64,000 nt of DNA from an uncultured Lacticaseibacillus sp. (GCA_934370925.1 CAKRNG010000009.1:1-64000); one strand, 5' to 3'; positions 1-8,353 are shown, counted from the stretch's first letter. The notes: generated from the sequence alone by a model not told the origin. Translations and numbers: made by a program.

Positions 1-91
1 AAATGACCTAAAGGGCATTTTGCATTGACCAATTTTTTATCGAGAGATGTTGTCTCAAATCTTGACCTAAATCCACACTATCTATTTGAAC

Positions 92-280
92 TTAGCGCTT
101 ATTTTTCCGTTTTTTCCCAGTGATGTAATTGACAAGTTTTACGGCGGGACTTGTAAAACTGAAAATCAAACAAATTGTAAACACAAACGTCCCAATAACC
201 CAGTTCGAAAGTTGCATTGCTGCATATCCGGCAATGCAACTAATCACCAACCCCGATAAAATCCTACTATATTTTTTCAT
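92..280 (-). CDS. Small two-helix membrane protein, unknown
   Basis: Sixty-two residues with two hydrophobic stretches (about residues 7-24 and 27-45) and a strongly basic tail (GKKRKNKR), the look of a small integral membrane protein with the C-terminus in the cytoplasm. The start has only a weak purine-rich ribosome site (GAAAGTGA). It stands alone and AT-rich near the window edge. I do not recognise a family and propose no function. It could be a remnant or a genuine small protein. Confidence 0.45.
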   Translation of the reverse strand: MKKYSRILSGLVISCIAGYAAMQLSNWVIGTFVFTICLIFSFTSPAVKLVNYITGKKRKNKR

Positions 281-495
281 TTTTCAGTCACTTTCTATAA
301 GGCGCTACCCACCCCATACCAATGAACATATTTGCATAATTAGTTGTGTTAGCATGCGCAAAAAAATTTATTGGCAACCGTTTACAAAAAGAGTGTACTT
401 CACAATTTAGTAAAATACAATATGAAAAAGAAATTGCTCGAACACTATTTATTAATGTCGTTCAACAATAAACCAGTCACCCGCCTAAAACTTCA

Positions 496-504
496 TGCTA
501 TAAT
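496..504 (+). promoter_or_regulatory. Extended -10 promoter element
   Basis: TGCTATAAT at 496-504, a TG-n-TATAAT extended -10, lies 35 bases before the 203-residue gene at 540. No convincing -35 is visible. Confidence 0.45.
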
Positions 505-539
505 CAAGTCAACTAAAGCGCTTACTGGAGGCGGGTAAA

Positions 540-1151
540 ATGGGGCAACTTTATATTGATAACGACGATGACGTTCAAGCCTTCGTCCGTTCTTGCGGGG
601 TCACGTCCGATGATAATTACGTGCTGGTGCACCGCCGCACAACCGGATGGAAGGCAGTGCTTGCGCTGGCCAGCTCGTACCATCCCGAGCGGTTTGACGA
701 AGAATTATCCACCCATGAGCCCTTCAGCATCATTATTTTCACGCCCGAAGAGATCATCATCCAGGCTGTCGGCGATGATTCAGTTCCCGCACGGCGCATC
801 CCCACGCAACAGCTTCAAGACTTCGGCTATCAACTCATCACCGACCAGCATACCTTCCACTTCACGGTCGCCGGAAAGCGGGAAGATTACTACGCCTTCA
901 CCGACAGCCGTCAATCGCCCGCATACACGTCGTACAACTTCGAGGCACTGGTCACCAACCAATTCTACGGGTTAACAGCCATCAACTGGCAAGTCCGCGA
1001 ATCGCAACGAACCAGCAAAAAGTCCGCGACAACGCGCCACACAGATGTCGTTTCCGCAGACGATATCCCAGCATCTGCACGACCAGAGCGGGAACGGCGC
1101 CCCTTCTCCTGGCGCGGGTTACTAGGCGGGGGACCACGAAAACGATCTTAA
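540..1151 (+). CDS. Hypothetical protein, 203 aa
   Basis: A soluble protein with no transmembrane segment or signal peptide. The first 150 residues are mixed alpha/beta; the last 45 are charged and probably disordered, ending in an Arg/Gly-rich tail. The ATG has a good ribosome site (GGAGGCGGG) and an extended -10 upstream, and the gene ends at a bidirectional terminator. I do not recognise the family. Codon use matches the neighbouring housekeeping genes, so it looks resident and expressed. Confidence 0.7.
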   Translation: MGQLYIDNDDDVQAFVRSCGVTSDDNYVLVHRRTTGWKAVLALASSYHPERFDEELSTHEPFSIIIFTPEEIIIQAVGDDSVPARRIPTQQLQDFGYQLITDQHTFHFTVAGKREDYYAFTDSRQSPAYTSYNFEALVTNQFYGLTAINWQVRESQRTSKKSATTRHTDVVSADDIPASARPERERRPFSWRGLLGGGPRKRS

Positions 1152-1156
1152 ACAAA

Positions 1157-1184
1157 AAAATCTCGCGAAGGTCGCGAGATTTTT
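1157..1184. terminator. Bidirectional terminator
   Basis: Stem TCTCGCGA/TCGCGAGA with a 3-base loop, flanked by A and T runs, lies between two convergent genes and can terminate both. Confidence 0.85.
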
Positions 1185-1925
1185 CTATGCCTCTGTTAAC
1201 GTGTTAATCCGTGCGTGCCACCACCAATCTGGCACAGCTACCGGATAATGGCCAACAATATCCCCCATCAATCGAATACGTTGCACGAAAGAAGTCGGCT
1301 TTTGCTTCATTCGCGCCAAGATCATCCAATCATAAAAAGTTTCGGGCGCAGATATTAACTCACCATTGATTAACACACGAACTGCACTATTCTGCCGTAA
1401 AATTGCTTGCCATTCGTAACTGTATGCCAAGCAACTCGCTGTCGACACTGTGATTTCTTTGGGGAGTATATCGGAAATATTTTCAGGGATAAGCTCACCT
1501 AGATGTTGAATCGTGTACAGTTCAGCACTCCGATTAATCGTATATTGAGGCAATTTAGTCGGCACGTGAATCTGTGTCAATGTCACTTTTGTCCCCTTCA
1601 ACAAATCACACAGCCAAACAAACCCACAATAATCATCCGCGTTATCTGTCCGCCAAACTCTTATTGCTTCACCATGCGCAATTGCCGACTTTAGCGTGTC
1701 GATAGATTGTTCAACTGTGGCCGCAAGCTCACCTGCCGTCACACCTTCTACACCTATCGTCATGTTTGACGCTTGGAATTCGTAAAACGGAGACGCCACA
1801 CCTAACATACGTTTCAAATCACCAAACTGCAGATTGAGCGGTAACCCCAAAATTTGTCCTGAATTTATCACTTGTTTCTGATGCTGCAAACTCGCCGCAA
1901 AAGACGCATTGAATGTCACATCCAT
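1185..1925 (-). CDS. DUF1835-like protein, 246 aa
   Basis: The N-terminus (MDVTFNASFAASLQ, then an ILGLPLNLQFGDLK segment) resembles the start of DUF1835 proteins, which often carry a C-terminal DUF3658-like half. The C-terminal 70 residues (YDWMILARMKQKPTSF) are consistent with that two-part layout. No catalytic motif is evident. It is the last gene of a three-gene run (ElaA-type acetyltransferase, LD-carboxypeptidase, this), three bases after the carboxypeptidase stop, so it is probably co-transcribed. The family assignment is by recollected similarity and only moderately sure; the function is unknown. Confidence 0.6.
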   Translation of the reverse strand: MDVTFNASFAASLQHQKQVINSGQILGLPLNLQFGDLKRMLGVASPFYEFQASNMTIGVEGVTAGELAATVEQSIDTLKSAIAHGEAIRVWRTDNADDYCGFVWLCDLLKGTKVTLTQIHVPTKLPQYTINRSAELYTIQHLGELIPENISDILPKEITVSTASCLAYSYEWQAILRQNSAVRVLINGELISAPETFYDWMILARMKQKPTSFVQRIRLMGDIVGHYPVAVPDWWWHARINTLTEA

Positions 1926-1928
1926 CTA

Positions 1929-2894
1929 TCACATCTCCGTAAACATCACTGTCTGTTCCACTGCATCAAACGTCGCCAATGCACCAATCGGGGTGGTCAT
2001 CATTGGAACGGTGTGGCAACTGTCGTAATCGTAAATGATGGGAATTTCCTGACCATTGAGTACTTCCAGCAGGATTTTAATGGGGTGGCGTCCCGTGCCA
2101 CAATCGTCAAACAGTGCGTGCTTGCCCAAGATAATGCCGCCAACTTGGTCGAAAATCCCCGCATTCTTCAGCATGGCAAAGCCCTTCTCGACGGTCGCCG
2201 CATCCTTCTCGGCATCCTCTATCAGCAGCAAGTCATTTTGCGTCAATTCTGGATAGTAAGGCGACCGGAAGAAGCCGTACATCGTGTTCAGGTTGCCCCC
2301 CATAACGCGACCTGTCAGCCGACTTTTGCCGACATACCCCCACGCATTGGGGTGCATCGTCTTCTCGTGGTCGAAAGTTTCCCAGTTCGCCCGCTCATCC
2401 GTCCATGATTGCGGCGCGGATAGCGTCACGGGCGTGGATGTTGCTGACGTAATCGCGTGAAAGTCCGCCCAAGTTTCGTCCACGATTGGCGGGAATTCGC
2501 CAAATCCCGCAACCAATGTGGGACCGTAAAGCACTCGACAAGCAGGGGCCTGCGTTTTGATGGCTAGAAGAAGTGCAGTCACGTCAGAATAACCCACAAT
2601 CGTCTTCGGGTGTTCCCGGAGCGCGGCGTAATCGACGTATGGCAGTAACGCATTACTGTTATTGCCCCCAATCGTCGCCATTAAGATAGCCACGTCATCA
2701 CGGTGAATCAGCGCATTCAATTCGGCAGCGCGCGCCTGAATCGAACCACTCCGATACCCATCCTGCTTACCTGTCAGTGACCCCGCCACTAACTTGTATC
2801 CTTTTGCCGTCAAGAACGCTTTTGCCCGCGCAAATCGTTGCGGACTAATCGCCGTAATTGGGGTTGACGGGGTGAAAAAGCCAATCGTCGTCAT
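1929..2894 (-). CDS. LD-carboxypeptidase family S66 peptidase
   Basis: Peptidase S66 proteins trim the terminal D-amino acid from L,D-linked muropeptides or, in MccF-type members, cleave microcin-like compounds. The Ser-Glu-His triad is readable: Ser103 in GYSDVTAL, Glu226 in LLIEDAE and His294 in DYDSCHTVP. The length (321) is normal and there is no signal peptide, so it is cytoplasmic. Its start overlaps the stop of the upstream acetyltransferase by four bases (ATGA), indicating translational coupling. Sequence alone does not separate murein recycling from MccF-like immunity. Confidence 0.88.
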   Translation of the reverse strand: MTTIGFFTPSTPITAISPQRFARAKAFLTAKGYKLVAGSLTGKQDGYRSGSIQARAAELNALIHRDDVAILMATIGGNNSNALLPYVDYAALREHPKTIVGYSDVTALLLAIKTQAPACRVLYGPTLVAGFGEFPPIVDETWADFHAITSATSTPVTLSAPQSWTDERANWETFDHEKTMHPNAWGYVGKSRLTGRVMGGNLNTMYGFFRSPYYPELTQNDLLLIEDAEKDAATVEKGFAMLKNAGIFDQVGGIILGKHALFDDCGTGRHPIKILLEVLNGQEIPIIYDYDSCHTVPMMTTPIGALATFDAVEQTVMFTEM

Positions 2895-3352
2895 TTATCT
2901 GCACTCCCTTCCGCCAATACCATGTCCACGTGCGGAATGTTGTCTTCTAGGTACACATCAGACACGGGCACGAAACCAAACGAGCCGTAAAAGCTCTGTA
3001 AGTAGGCCTGCGCTTGAATCTTGATTCCCCGTTCTGGGTACCGCCGCTTTACTTCCGTTAACGTCGCCACCACCAATTGCCGACCCAGATGCTGCTTGCG
3101 GAAAGCCTGCACCACGAGCACGCGACCAAAGCTCATGTGCGTCCCGTCTGCATGTGGCACGATTCGCGCGTACGCCACCAACTGATTCCCCTGCTTGAAC
3201 ATCACGTGTACCGCCTGATCATCTAACGCATCCACTTCTTGGTACGGGCAATCCTGCTCCACCACGAACACACGGACACGTTCCCGTATCACCTGGATTA
3301 CCTCCGCGGCGGTTAATTCGTCGGTTCGCTTTACAATAATTTCTGGTGTCAT
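2891..3352 (-). CDS. ElaA-type GNAT acetyltransferase
   Basis: A GNAT-fold N-acetyltransferase of 153 residues. The segment RVRVFVVEQDCPYQEVDALD is characteristic of the ElaA subgroup, and the acetyl-CoA loop region (VQAFRKQHLGRQL, residues about 95-107) is intact. The substrate is unknown for the subgroup. It is the first gene of the run with the S66 peptidase and DUF1835-like gene, overlapping the former by four bases. Confidence 0.85.
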   Translation of the reverse strand: MTPEIIVKRTDELTAAEVIQVIRERVRVFVVEQDCPYQEVDALDDQAVHVMFKQGNQLVAYARIVPHADGTHMSFGRVLVVQAFRKQHLGRQLVVATLTEVKRRYPERGIKIQAQAYLQSFYGSFGFVPVSDVYLEDNIPHVDMVLAEGSADK

Positions 3353-3442
3353 CCATTGCCTGCTTTCTGGTTACGTTGCTTCTGCCTTCATTTGATTAAG
3401 TTAGGGACAGTTTAGCACAGGGCGGTGCCTCAATAAACGCAG

Positions 3443-3487
3443 GAGAGCCCCAACAGAAATTCCGGTGGAATTTCTGTTGGGGCTCTC
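3443..3487. repeat. Perfect 21-bp hairpin (inner module of family A)
   Basis: Arms 3443-3463 and 3467-3487 pair perfectly over 21 bp with a 3-base loop. The loop-proximal half (AGAAATTCC/GGAATTTCT) is the same as in the hairpin after purD at 25227, but the outer half differs and is again fully complementary. It lies downstream of serA and may act as its terminator, though the minus-strand exit has no clear T run. Confidence 0.8.
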
Positions 3488-3500
3488 TTTCCTATTTCCT

Positions 3501-3577
3501 TCTACCCGTTTTGCTACACTCTGTTTTCATAGTCGAGTTCCGCAAAACAGAAGATTCCGGAATACTACACTCTGTTT
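3501..3577 (-). repeat. Dispersed repeat family B, copy 1
   Basis: Read on the minus strand it contains AATCTTCTGTTTTGCGG, a CTCGACTA motif and two CAGAGTGTAG blocks. The same order with small changes occurs at 15280-15333, and part of it at 18344-18376. The copy overlaps the last codons of serA (AAC AGA GTG TAG), so the repeat supplies the serA stop codon. Confidence 0.6.
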
Positions 3578-4737
3578 CTTATTACCCGCACCCGCTGGAC
3601 CGAGGCGATTTGGCTTAGTTGGGTCACGATTGCTTCAGTGCCCGCTGCGTGTAGTTCGTTGACGTCAATCATCGTGTACGCCTCGTCTTCCCGCGCCGCG
3701 TTGCTCATGCCCTCGATGTTGATGCCCGCCGTTGCCAAGCACGTCGCAATTTGACCGACCATGTTTGGCACGTTTTTGTGCATCACGGTAATCCGGTACG
3801 GCGTTGTGAATGGCACCTGCAACGTTGGCAAATTGATACTGTGCTGAACGTTCCCGGTCTCCAAAAAATTCATAATCGTGTGCGCACCCTGCACCGCGCC
3901 GTTATCTTCTGCCTGCACCGTTGAGCCACCCAGATGAGGGGTCACCAGGATGTCTGGCCGGCCGAGAATTTCGTCATCACCGAAATCCGTCATATACCGT
4001 TCCAAGCGACCTGCATCAAGCGCTTCAACCACCGCGTGATTATCCACGATGCCCCCACGCGCGAAGTTCAAAAGCACCGCGCCATCTTTCATCTTGGTCA
4101 GTTGTTCCTGGCTAATCATTCCCGTTGTTTCCGCGTTCTTGGGTACGTGCACTGTCACATAATCCGCATCGGCAATGGCGTCTTCAAGCGTTCGTGCCCG
4201 CACCGTGCTGGTTGGGATGTGCCATGCATCATCCGCAGATAGGTACGGATCGTAACCCACAACCTTCATCCCGAGGTCACTGGCCGCGTGTGCCACGAGT
4301 GCGCCCACGTGCCCAACACCAATAACGGCCAACGTCTTGCCCATCAGCTCCGTCCCGTTAAATTGCGTCTTTTCGCGTTCCGTCCGGGTTGAAATATCCG
4401 CGCCGCTATTTTGTGCCGCGTACTTGGCTGCGGAAAACAGCTTCCGGGAGGCGATAATCAACATCGCCACAACGATTTCCTTCACCGCGTTTGCGTTACT
4501 GCCGGGCGTATTGAACACCGCCGTGCCGTTTGCGGTCGCCGCGTCGATGGGGATGTTGTTGAAGCCAGCGCCACAACGGACAATCACCTTTAAGTCTTCC
4601 GGCAAGGTTTCTTGGTACAAATCCACGGAGCGAATAAGGTATGCGTCCGCCTGTTCATCTACGTTAATGGCGTATTGGTCCGTGAATGCTTGTAAGCCTG
4701 CTTCTGCAATTGCGTTATATGTTTTTACTTGATACAT
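3565..4737 (-). CDS. serA: D-3-phosphoglycerate dehydrogenase
   Basis: Catalyses the first step of serine synthesis, NAD-dependent oxidation of 3-phosphoglycerate to 3-phosphohydroxypyruvate, in the cytosol. Visible features are the NAD fold with GVGHVG at 140-145, the conserved Arg227 (FARGGIVD) and His268 (TPHLGGST), and a C-terminal ACT domain from about residue 320 (YRITVMHKNVPNMVGQIA). With 390 residues it is the short type without the intervening domain. The ACT domain suggests allosteric feedback. It follows serC by 14 bases with a GGAGG site, so both are read from the attenuated leader upstream of serC. Its 3' end lies inside a family B repeat. Confidence 0.95.
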   Translation of the reverse strand: MYQVKTYNAIAEAGLQAFTDQYAINVDEQADAYLIRSVDLYQETLPEDLKVIVRCGAGFNNIPIDAATANGTAVFNTPGSNANAVKEIVVAMLIIASRKLFSAAKYAAQNSGADISTRTEREKTQFNGTELMGKTLAVIGVGHVGALVAHAASDLGMKVVGYDPYLSADDAWHIPTSTVRARTLEDAIADADYVTVHVPKNAETTGMISQEQLTKMKDGAVLLNFARGGIVDNHAVVEALDAGRLERYMTDFGDDEILGRPDILVTPHLGGSTVQAEDNGAVQGAHTIMNFLETGNVQHSINLPTLQVPFTTPYRITVMHKNVPNMVGQIATCLATAGINIEGMSNAAREDEAYTMIDVNELHAAGTEAIVTQLSQIASVQRVRVIRNRV

Positions 4738-4751
4738 CGTTATTCCTCCCG

Positions 4752-5834
4752 TTATTTCACGTGCTGTGCTTCGAATTCTTCCAGGAACGCAATCAGTGCG
4801 TCCACGCCATTCATTGGCATCGCGTTGTACAGACTCGCACGCAACCCCCCGACGCTTCGGTGACCCTTTAAGTTCATCAATCCACGTGCCGTTGCCTGGG
4901 CGATTGCCTCAGCATCCAATGCCGTGTCCCCCGTCATGAAGGGAATATTCGTGAGCGACCGGTCTGCCGGCGCCACGGGGTTGCTGAACAGGCGCGAGTG
5001 ATCCAGGAAGTCGTACAGCTTCCCCGACTTCGCCTCGTTGCGTCGCTGCATTTCCGCTACGCCGCCCTCCGCACGCACCCACTTCAGCACGAGGCCGAGC
5101 GCGTAGATAGCGAACACGGGTGGCGTGTTGTAGAGCGAGCGCTTCGTCATGAACAGATGGTAGTTCAACATGCTGGGAATCCCGGGCGTCTCCCGCACCA
5201 AATCTTTGCGAACGATGACCACCGTCACACCCGCGGGACCCAAGTTCTTCTGCGCACCAGCGAAAATGAGGCCAAAGTCCCGCACGTTCACCTGTTGTGC
5301 CAAGATATTTGAAGACATATCTGCAACGAGTGGTGTCCCCTGAACGTCTGGCAAGTGGCGATACATCGTGCCCTCGACCGTGTTGTTCGCGCAAATATGC
5401 AGATAATCGTATTGATCCACCGGCAGGGGCGCGGTCAATGTCGGCAAGGATGCGTACCGGGTTGCCTTTGTACTCTCCAGCACGTCCGCCTGCACGCCAA
5501 GCGCCACCGCCTCATCGTGCGCACGCGCTGCCCACTGCCCGCTGTCCAGCACCGCAATCCGCTTATGCGTCGTCGCGAGGTTCAACGGCACCGCGGCAAA
5601 CTGGCCCGTGCCCCCACCTTGGCAAAACAAGACGGCATAATCGTCTGGAATCGCCATGAGCGCCCGCAAATCTGCTTCGGCTTCCGTGATAATTTGGTCA
5701 AAATCAGCTGCGCGGTGCGATACTTCGAGAATGCTCATCCCCGACCCATTCAGCGATGGCAGTTCTGCCTGAATCTGTGCAATCACGGGCGCGGGCATCA
5801 TCGCGGGACCCGCAGCAAAGTTGTAAGTGGTCAT
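4752..5834 (-). CDS. serC: Phosphoserine aminotransferase
   Basis: Transfers the amino group of glutamate to 3-phosphohydroxypyruvate, giving phosphoserine; a PLP enzyme of class V. The N-terminal NFAAGPAMMP and the Schiff-base lysine Lys196 in AGAQKNLGPAG are diagnostic. Length is 360 residues as in the family. I chose the ATG at 5834 over an upstream in-frame extension because it has a GGAGGAAAT site and begins the conserved sequence exactly; the extension would run through the attenuator. It is the first structural gene of serC-serA. Confidence 0.95.
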   Translation of the reverse strand: MTTYNFAAGPAMMPAPVIAQIQAELPSLNGSGMSILEVSHRAADFDQIITEAEADLRALMAIPDDYAVLFCQGGGTGQFAAVPLNLATTHKRIAVLDSGQWAARAHDEAVALGVQADVLESTKATRYASLPTLTAPLPVDQYDYLHICANNTVEGTMYRHLPDVQGTPLVADMSSNILAQQVNVRDFGLIFAGAQKNLGPAGVTVVIVRKDLVRETPGIPSMLNYHLFMTKRSLYNTPPVFAIYALGLVLKWVRAEGGVAEMQRRNEAKSGKLYDFLDHSRLFSNPVAPADRSLTNIPFMTGDTALDAEAIAQATARGLMNLKGHRSVGGLRASLYNAMPMNGVDALIAFLEEFEAQHVK

Positions 5835-5860
5835 AATTTCCTCCGTATTTAAGTGGCTAA

Positions 5861-5895
5861 TAAAAAATCCCCCACAGTCAACACAACTGTGGGGG
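5861..5895 (-). terminator. Attenuator terminator in the serCA leader
   Basis: Ten-bp GC-rich stem (5869-5878 with 5886-5895), 7-base loop, then a six-U tract on the minus strand (5862-5867), ending 27 bases before serC. A competing 11-bp antiterminator is possible between 5919-5929 and 5884-5895, which uses the distal terminator arm. Confidence 0.85.
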
Positions 5896-5976
5896 TTCAT
5901 TAGCAGAATTATCTTCGGCCCCACAATTGCTAGAAAGCATTTGCGGGACTGCTTTGCACGAAACGCAAAGGACGGT

Positions 5977-6039
5977 CTACACAAATGCGGTGGTAGACCG
6001 AGAGGAGGAACTGAAGCTGTTCGTAAATAGTTGACGCAT
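5977..6039 (-). CDS. Serine-rich leader peptide of serCA (20 aa)
   Basis: A 20-codon ORF on the minus strand with a consensus GGAGGT site eight bases before its ATG. The peptide has six serines in eight residues (S-F-S-S-S-S-R-S at residues 8-15), using AGC, AGT, TCC, TCC, TCT and TCT codons. It ends inside a hairpin and precedes the terminator/antiterminator pair. This is the classic layout of an amino acid biosynthetic attenuator: low seryl-tRNA would stall ribosomes on the serine run and favour read-through into serC-serA. The ORF, ribosome site and structures are seen; the mechanism is inferred. It is too short for normal gene callers. Confidence 0.8.
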   Translation of the reverse strand: MRQLFTNSFSSSSRSTTAFV

Positions 6040-6108
6040 ATTCAGAGACCTCCAAATAGAAATTAACGGGGCGAAGTGACACAACCAGCCCGCGTTTCGT
6101 TGTTAAGC

Positions 6109-6138
6109 AATTTATCACAGATTCACAGGTTTTGTCAA
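6109..6138 (-). promoter_or_regulatory. serCA promoter
   Basis: On the minus strand, TTGACA (6133-6138) and a TAAATT/GATAAA -10 (6109-6116) with 16-18 bp spacing precede the leader. Confidence 0.75.
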
Positions 6139-6241
6139 CGGAATACGAACAAAAGTCTGCTGTTCACCAACAACCACTCGTCTTCTTGCCGGAACGTGTG
6201 CGATAATACAGCTAACAACGCAGCGAAACGAGGATAACCAC

Positions 6242-6856
6242 ATGACCACTTTCTACTTCATCCGCCACGGCCAGACAGATGCCAACGCAATGGGGCTCAA
6301 ACAGGGCACCATCAATGATAGCCGCACGCACCTCACCGCAACCGGCCGGGCGCAGGCGCAGCAGTTAGCCGACCACTTCGACATTCGGTTCGCCGACGCG
6401 CTGTTCGTGAGCCCCCTGGACAGAACGCAAGAAACCGCCGCGATTTTGAATGCCACCGCTACCCTGCCCGTCACGCTGGATGACCGCCTACTCGAAATTT
6501 CTTACGGTAGCTGGGATGGGCAACTGAATGCCGATCTCATCGCCACCCATCCCGACGTGTTCGACGCAACGCTCAAGGACGTGCTCCCAACGTACGTCGA
6601 AATTGCGGTGGGTGGCGAATCCTTCGACCAAGTCACCACACGCGTGCAGCACTTCATGACGGATTTGCAGGCGCAATTCCCGGACGGCAACTTCATCGTG
6701 GTCACACACGGCTTCACCGTCAAAGCTGCCGCAATGGTTGCCCTGCAGCCACGCGACCCCATGAGCCTGCCAGAACCCGAGAACACGAGCGTGACAAAAA
6801 TCACGTTCGACGGCACACGCTACTTCACGTGGTACTACAATCGCTTGAGTTTTTAA
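6242..6856 (+). CDS. Histidine phosphatase family protein (possible phosphoserine phosphatase)
   Basis: A 204-residue phosphatase of the phosphoglycerate-mutase-like branch 1 fold. The phosphorylated histidine His9 (FIRHGQT), Arg61 region (SPLDRTQET), Glu86 (LLEISYGSWDG) and His156 (VTHGFTV) are all present. Such proteins hydrolyse sugar or nucleoside phosphates, and some (PspA type) dephosphorylate phosphoserine. It is divergent from serC-serA, and no HAD-type serB is present here, so the missing third step of serine synthesis is a reasonable guess but not shown. A hairpin terminator follows. Confidence 0.85.
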   Translation: MTTFYFIRHGQTDANAMGLKQGTINDSRTHLTATGRAQAQQLADHFDIRFADALFVSPLDRTQETAAILNATATLPVTLDDRLLEISYGSWDGQLNADLIATHPDVFDATLKDVLPTYVEIAVGGESFDQVTTRVQHFMTDLQAQFPDGNFIVVTHGFTVKAAAMVALQPRDPMSLPEPENTSVTKITFDGTRYFTWYYNRLSF

Positions 6857-6893
6857 GCATGTCACAGATAAAATGACCACCAAACTAAAAACC

Positions 6894-6935
6894 GAGACAA
6901 CAGGTCCGCGCACTTAGCGGGCCTGTTCACGTCTC
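6894..6935. terminator. Hairpin between convergent genes
   Basis: GAGAC...GTCTC encloses AACAGGTCCGC/GCGGGCCTGTT; a long stem between the phosphatase gene and the MocR gene. The T run is poor, so it may act as an RNA 3' stabiliser. Confidence 0.6.
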
Positions 6936-6937
6936 CC

Positions 6938-8353
6938 TTACCCCGCATATAACCCGCCCGCAACGAGCAATTGCCGCAACCGCACCAAGCCCACCTCGAG
7001 TTCGGCCAGCGATTTGACGCTCGATAACGACACGCGCACGTATTTTTGCGGACTTTCAGGCCCCACCAGGAACCGGTCAGAATGGTAATAGCGTAACCCG
7101 TTGTTCAACCCACGCTGTTCAATCTCCCGTCCCGATAGCGTTGTTGGTAGAAGTGGCACCCAACGAAAGAGCTGCCGGTCATCCGCCGCGCGGGCTTCTT
7201 CAGCGGGAAAAATCCGGTTGAAGATGGCGTTACTCTGCACGGTTAAATCAATTTTTGCCGTCACCATGCGTCCCGCCGTTCCCGACAGTACCGCCTGCGC
7301 CACAAACTCGCTATCGATGGCTGACGTCTTCATGTTCACGTTCATCAGTGCCGCCATTAGTTGTGCCCGAAACTGTGGCGCAAAAGTCACATACGCGATA
7401 CTCAAGCCCACCGCGAGTGGCTTGGTCATGCTACATAGGTAAACGCTCTGCTCAGGCACCAATGTCACCATTTTCGGACGTGCAGGCGTTAACCCCAGCT
7501 TGAGGAACCCCTGATAATCATCCTCAATCAGCGTGAGCGCATTTTGGCGAATTACCGTCGCCAATGCCACCCGTCGCGCCGTTGAGATCCGCACGCCGGT
7601 TGGATTATTCCCCTCTGGCATCAGGTAAACGCCACGCAATGGCTGTGCCTTGCACGCGGCTTCGAGTTCGTCCGCGCGCATGCCCTCTGTGTCCCCCACA
7701 ATCGGCACCAGTTTCAGGCGCGCCATCTTCGCGATTTCGATGAAGTTCGCGTAGGTGAAGAAGTCCACGGCAATGCGGTCGCCCGGACGAAAGAGCCCCA
7801 GAAGCGTCACGGTCACCGCATTTTGACCACCCGAAACAATGGCCATGTTGTCGTCTTCAAGGTGCGTTATGCCGAACTGCTTCAGGTACATCTTCCCCGC
7901 CTGCTTGTGTGCGGGCATCCCGGTTGGCGAATCGTAATTGAGCAGCTCCGGTAAGTTCGGCTGGTTGGCCACCTGTTGAATAATCGGCTGCATCATCTTG
8001 TTGCACGCGTCAAAAGCCGAGACGAGGCCCAAGTCGATGACGTCTGCACTCGCCGTCTTGGCAATGATGGTCGATTTCGTCGCGTTCTGCGCCACAAACG
8101 TCCCCTTGCCGACAATCCCGTACGTCAGCCCGCGCTCTTCACTCATTTTGTACGCCTTCGACACCGTGGACAGGTTGAGGTCGAGAAAATCTGCCAGTTC
8201 GCGCTGCGGGGGCAATTTGGTGCCGGGAAGCAGGTCGCCCGTTTCAATTGCGCGCTGCAGTTCCGCCACGAGTGCCTTATACATGGGGCGCGTTAACTGC
8301 TCACGGCGCGGACGCCAAGTGAGTGGATACCCTTCGAATGAATTAATCGACAT
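6938..8353 (-). CDS. MocR/PdxR-type GntR regulator with aminotransferase domain
   Basis: A winged-helix GntR DNA-binding domain (residues about 20-90; PPQRELADFLDLNLSTVSKAYK) is fused to a fold-type I aminotransferase-like domain with PLP lysine Lys311 in SMTKPLAVG. PdxR-like members sense PLP and control vitamin B6 genes. The start at 8353 has a GAGGAGGA site; a 15-residue upstream extension is less likely. It is divergent from a pyridoxal/HMP kinase gene, which makes B6 homeostasis the likely role. The aminotransferase half is probably a sensor, not an enzyme. Confidence 0.9.
   Translation of the reverse strand: MSINSFEGYPLTWRPRREQLTRPMYKALVAELQRAIETGDLLPGTKLPPQRELADFLDLNLSTVSKAYKMSEERGLTYGIVGKGTFVAQNATKSTIIAKTASADVIDLGLVSAFDACNKMMQPIIQQVANQPNLPELLNYDSPTGMPAHKQAGKMYLKQFGITHLEDDNMAIVSGGQNAVTVTLLGLFRPGDRIAVDFFTYANFIEIAKMARLKLVPIVGDTEGMRADELEAACKAQPLRGVYLMPEGNNPTGVRISTARRVALATVIRQNALTLIEDDYQGFLKLGLTPARPKMVTLVPEQSVYLCSMTKPLAVGLSIAYVTFAPQFRAQLMAALMNVNMKTSAIDSEFVAQAVLSGTAGRMVTAKIDLTVQSNAIFNRIFPAEEARAADDRQLFRWVPLLPTTLSGREIEQRGLNNGLRYYHSDRFLVGPESPQKYVRVSLSSVKSLAELEVGLVRLRQLLVAGGLYAG

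Larger units (their letters stand above)
5861..6103 (-). ncRNA. Structured serCA leader RNA with attenuator
   Basis: The transcript from the promoter at 6109-6138 would carry about 240 bases before serC. In order it shows the serine-rich leader peptide ORF, a hairpin overlapping its stop codon (GGTCTA.../...TAGACC, 5976-5999), a CTTTGC/GCAAAG hairpin (about 5953-5971), a mutually exclusive AAAGCA/TGCTTT pairing just downstream, the antiterminator arm and the terminator. No T-box consensus matches well. The whole reads as translation-controlled transcription attenuation. Confidence 0.75.

Noticed and set aside
129..410. A 93-codon plus-strand frame at the window start
   Set aside because: Overlaps the better small membrane gene on the other strand and has no ribosome site.
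5919..5932. T-box motif in the serCA leader
   Set aside because: Minus-strand GTGGGGCCGAAG vaguely resembles GTGGNACCGCG, but the bulge base does not fit tRNA-Ser and the pairing with the terminator is much longer than in T-boxes.
5835..5984. N-terminal extension of serC
   Set aside because: It would run through the attenuator, and the ATG at 5834 has the ribosome site and family start.
5930..6118. A 62-codon minus-strand frame across the serCA leader
   Set aside because: It starts upstream without a ribosome site and overlaps the better leader peptide in another frame; codon use is poor.
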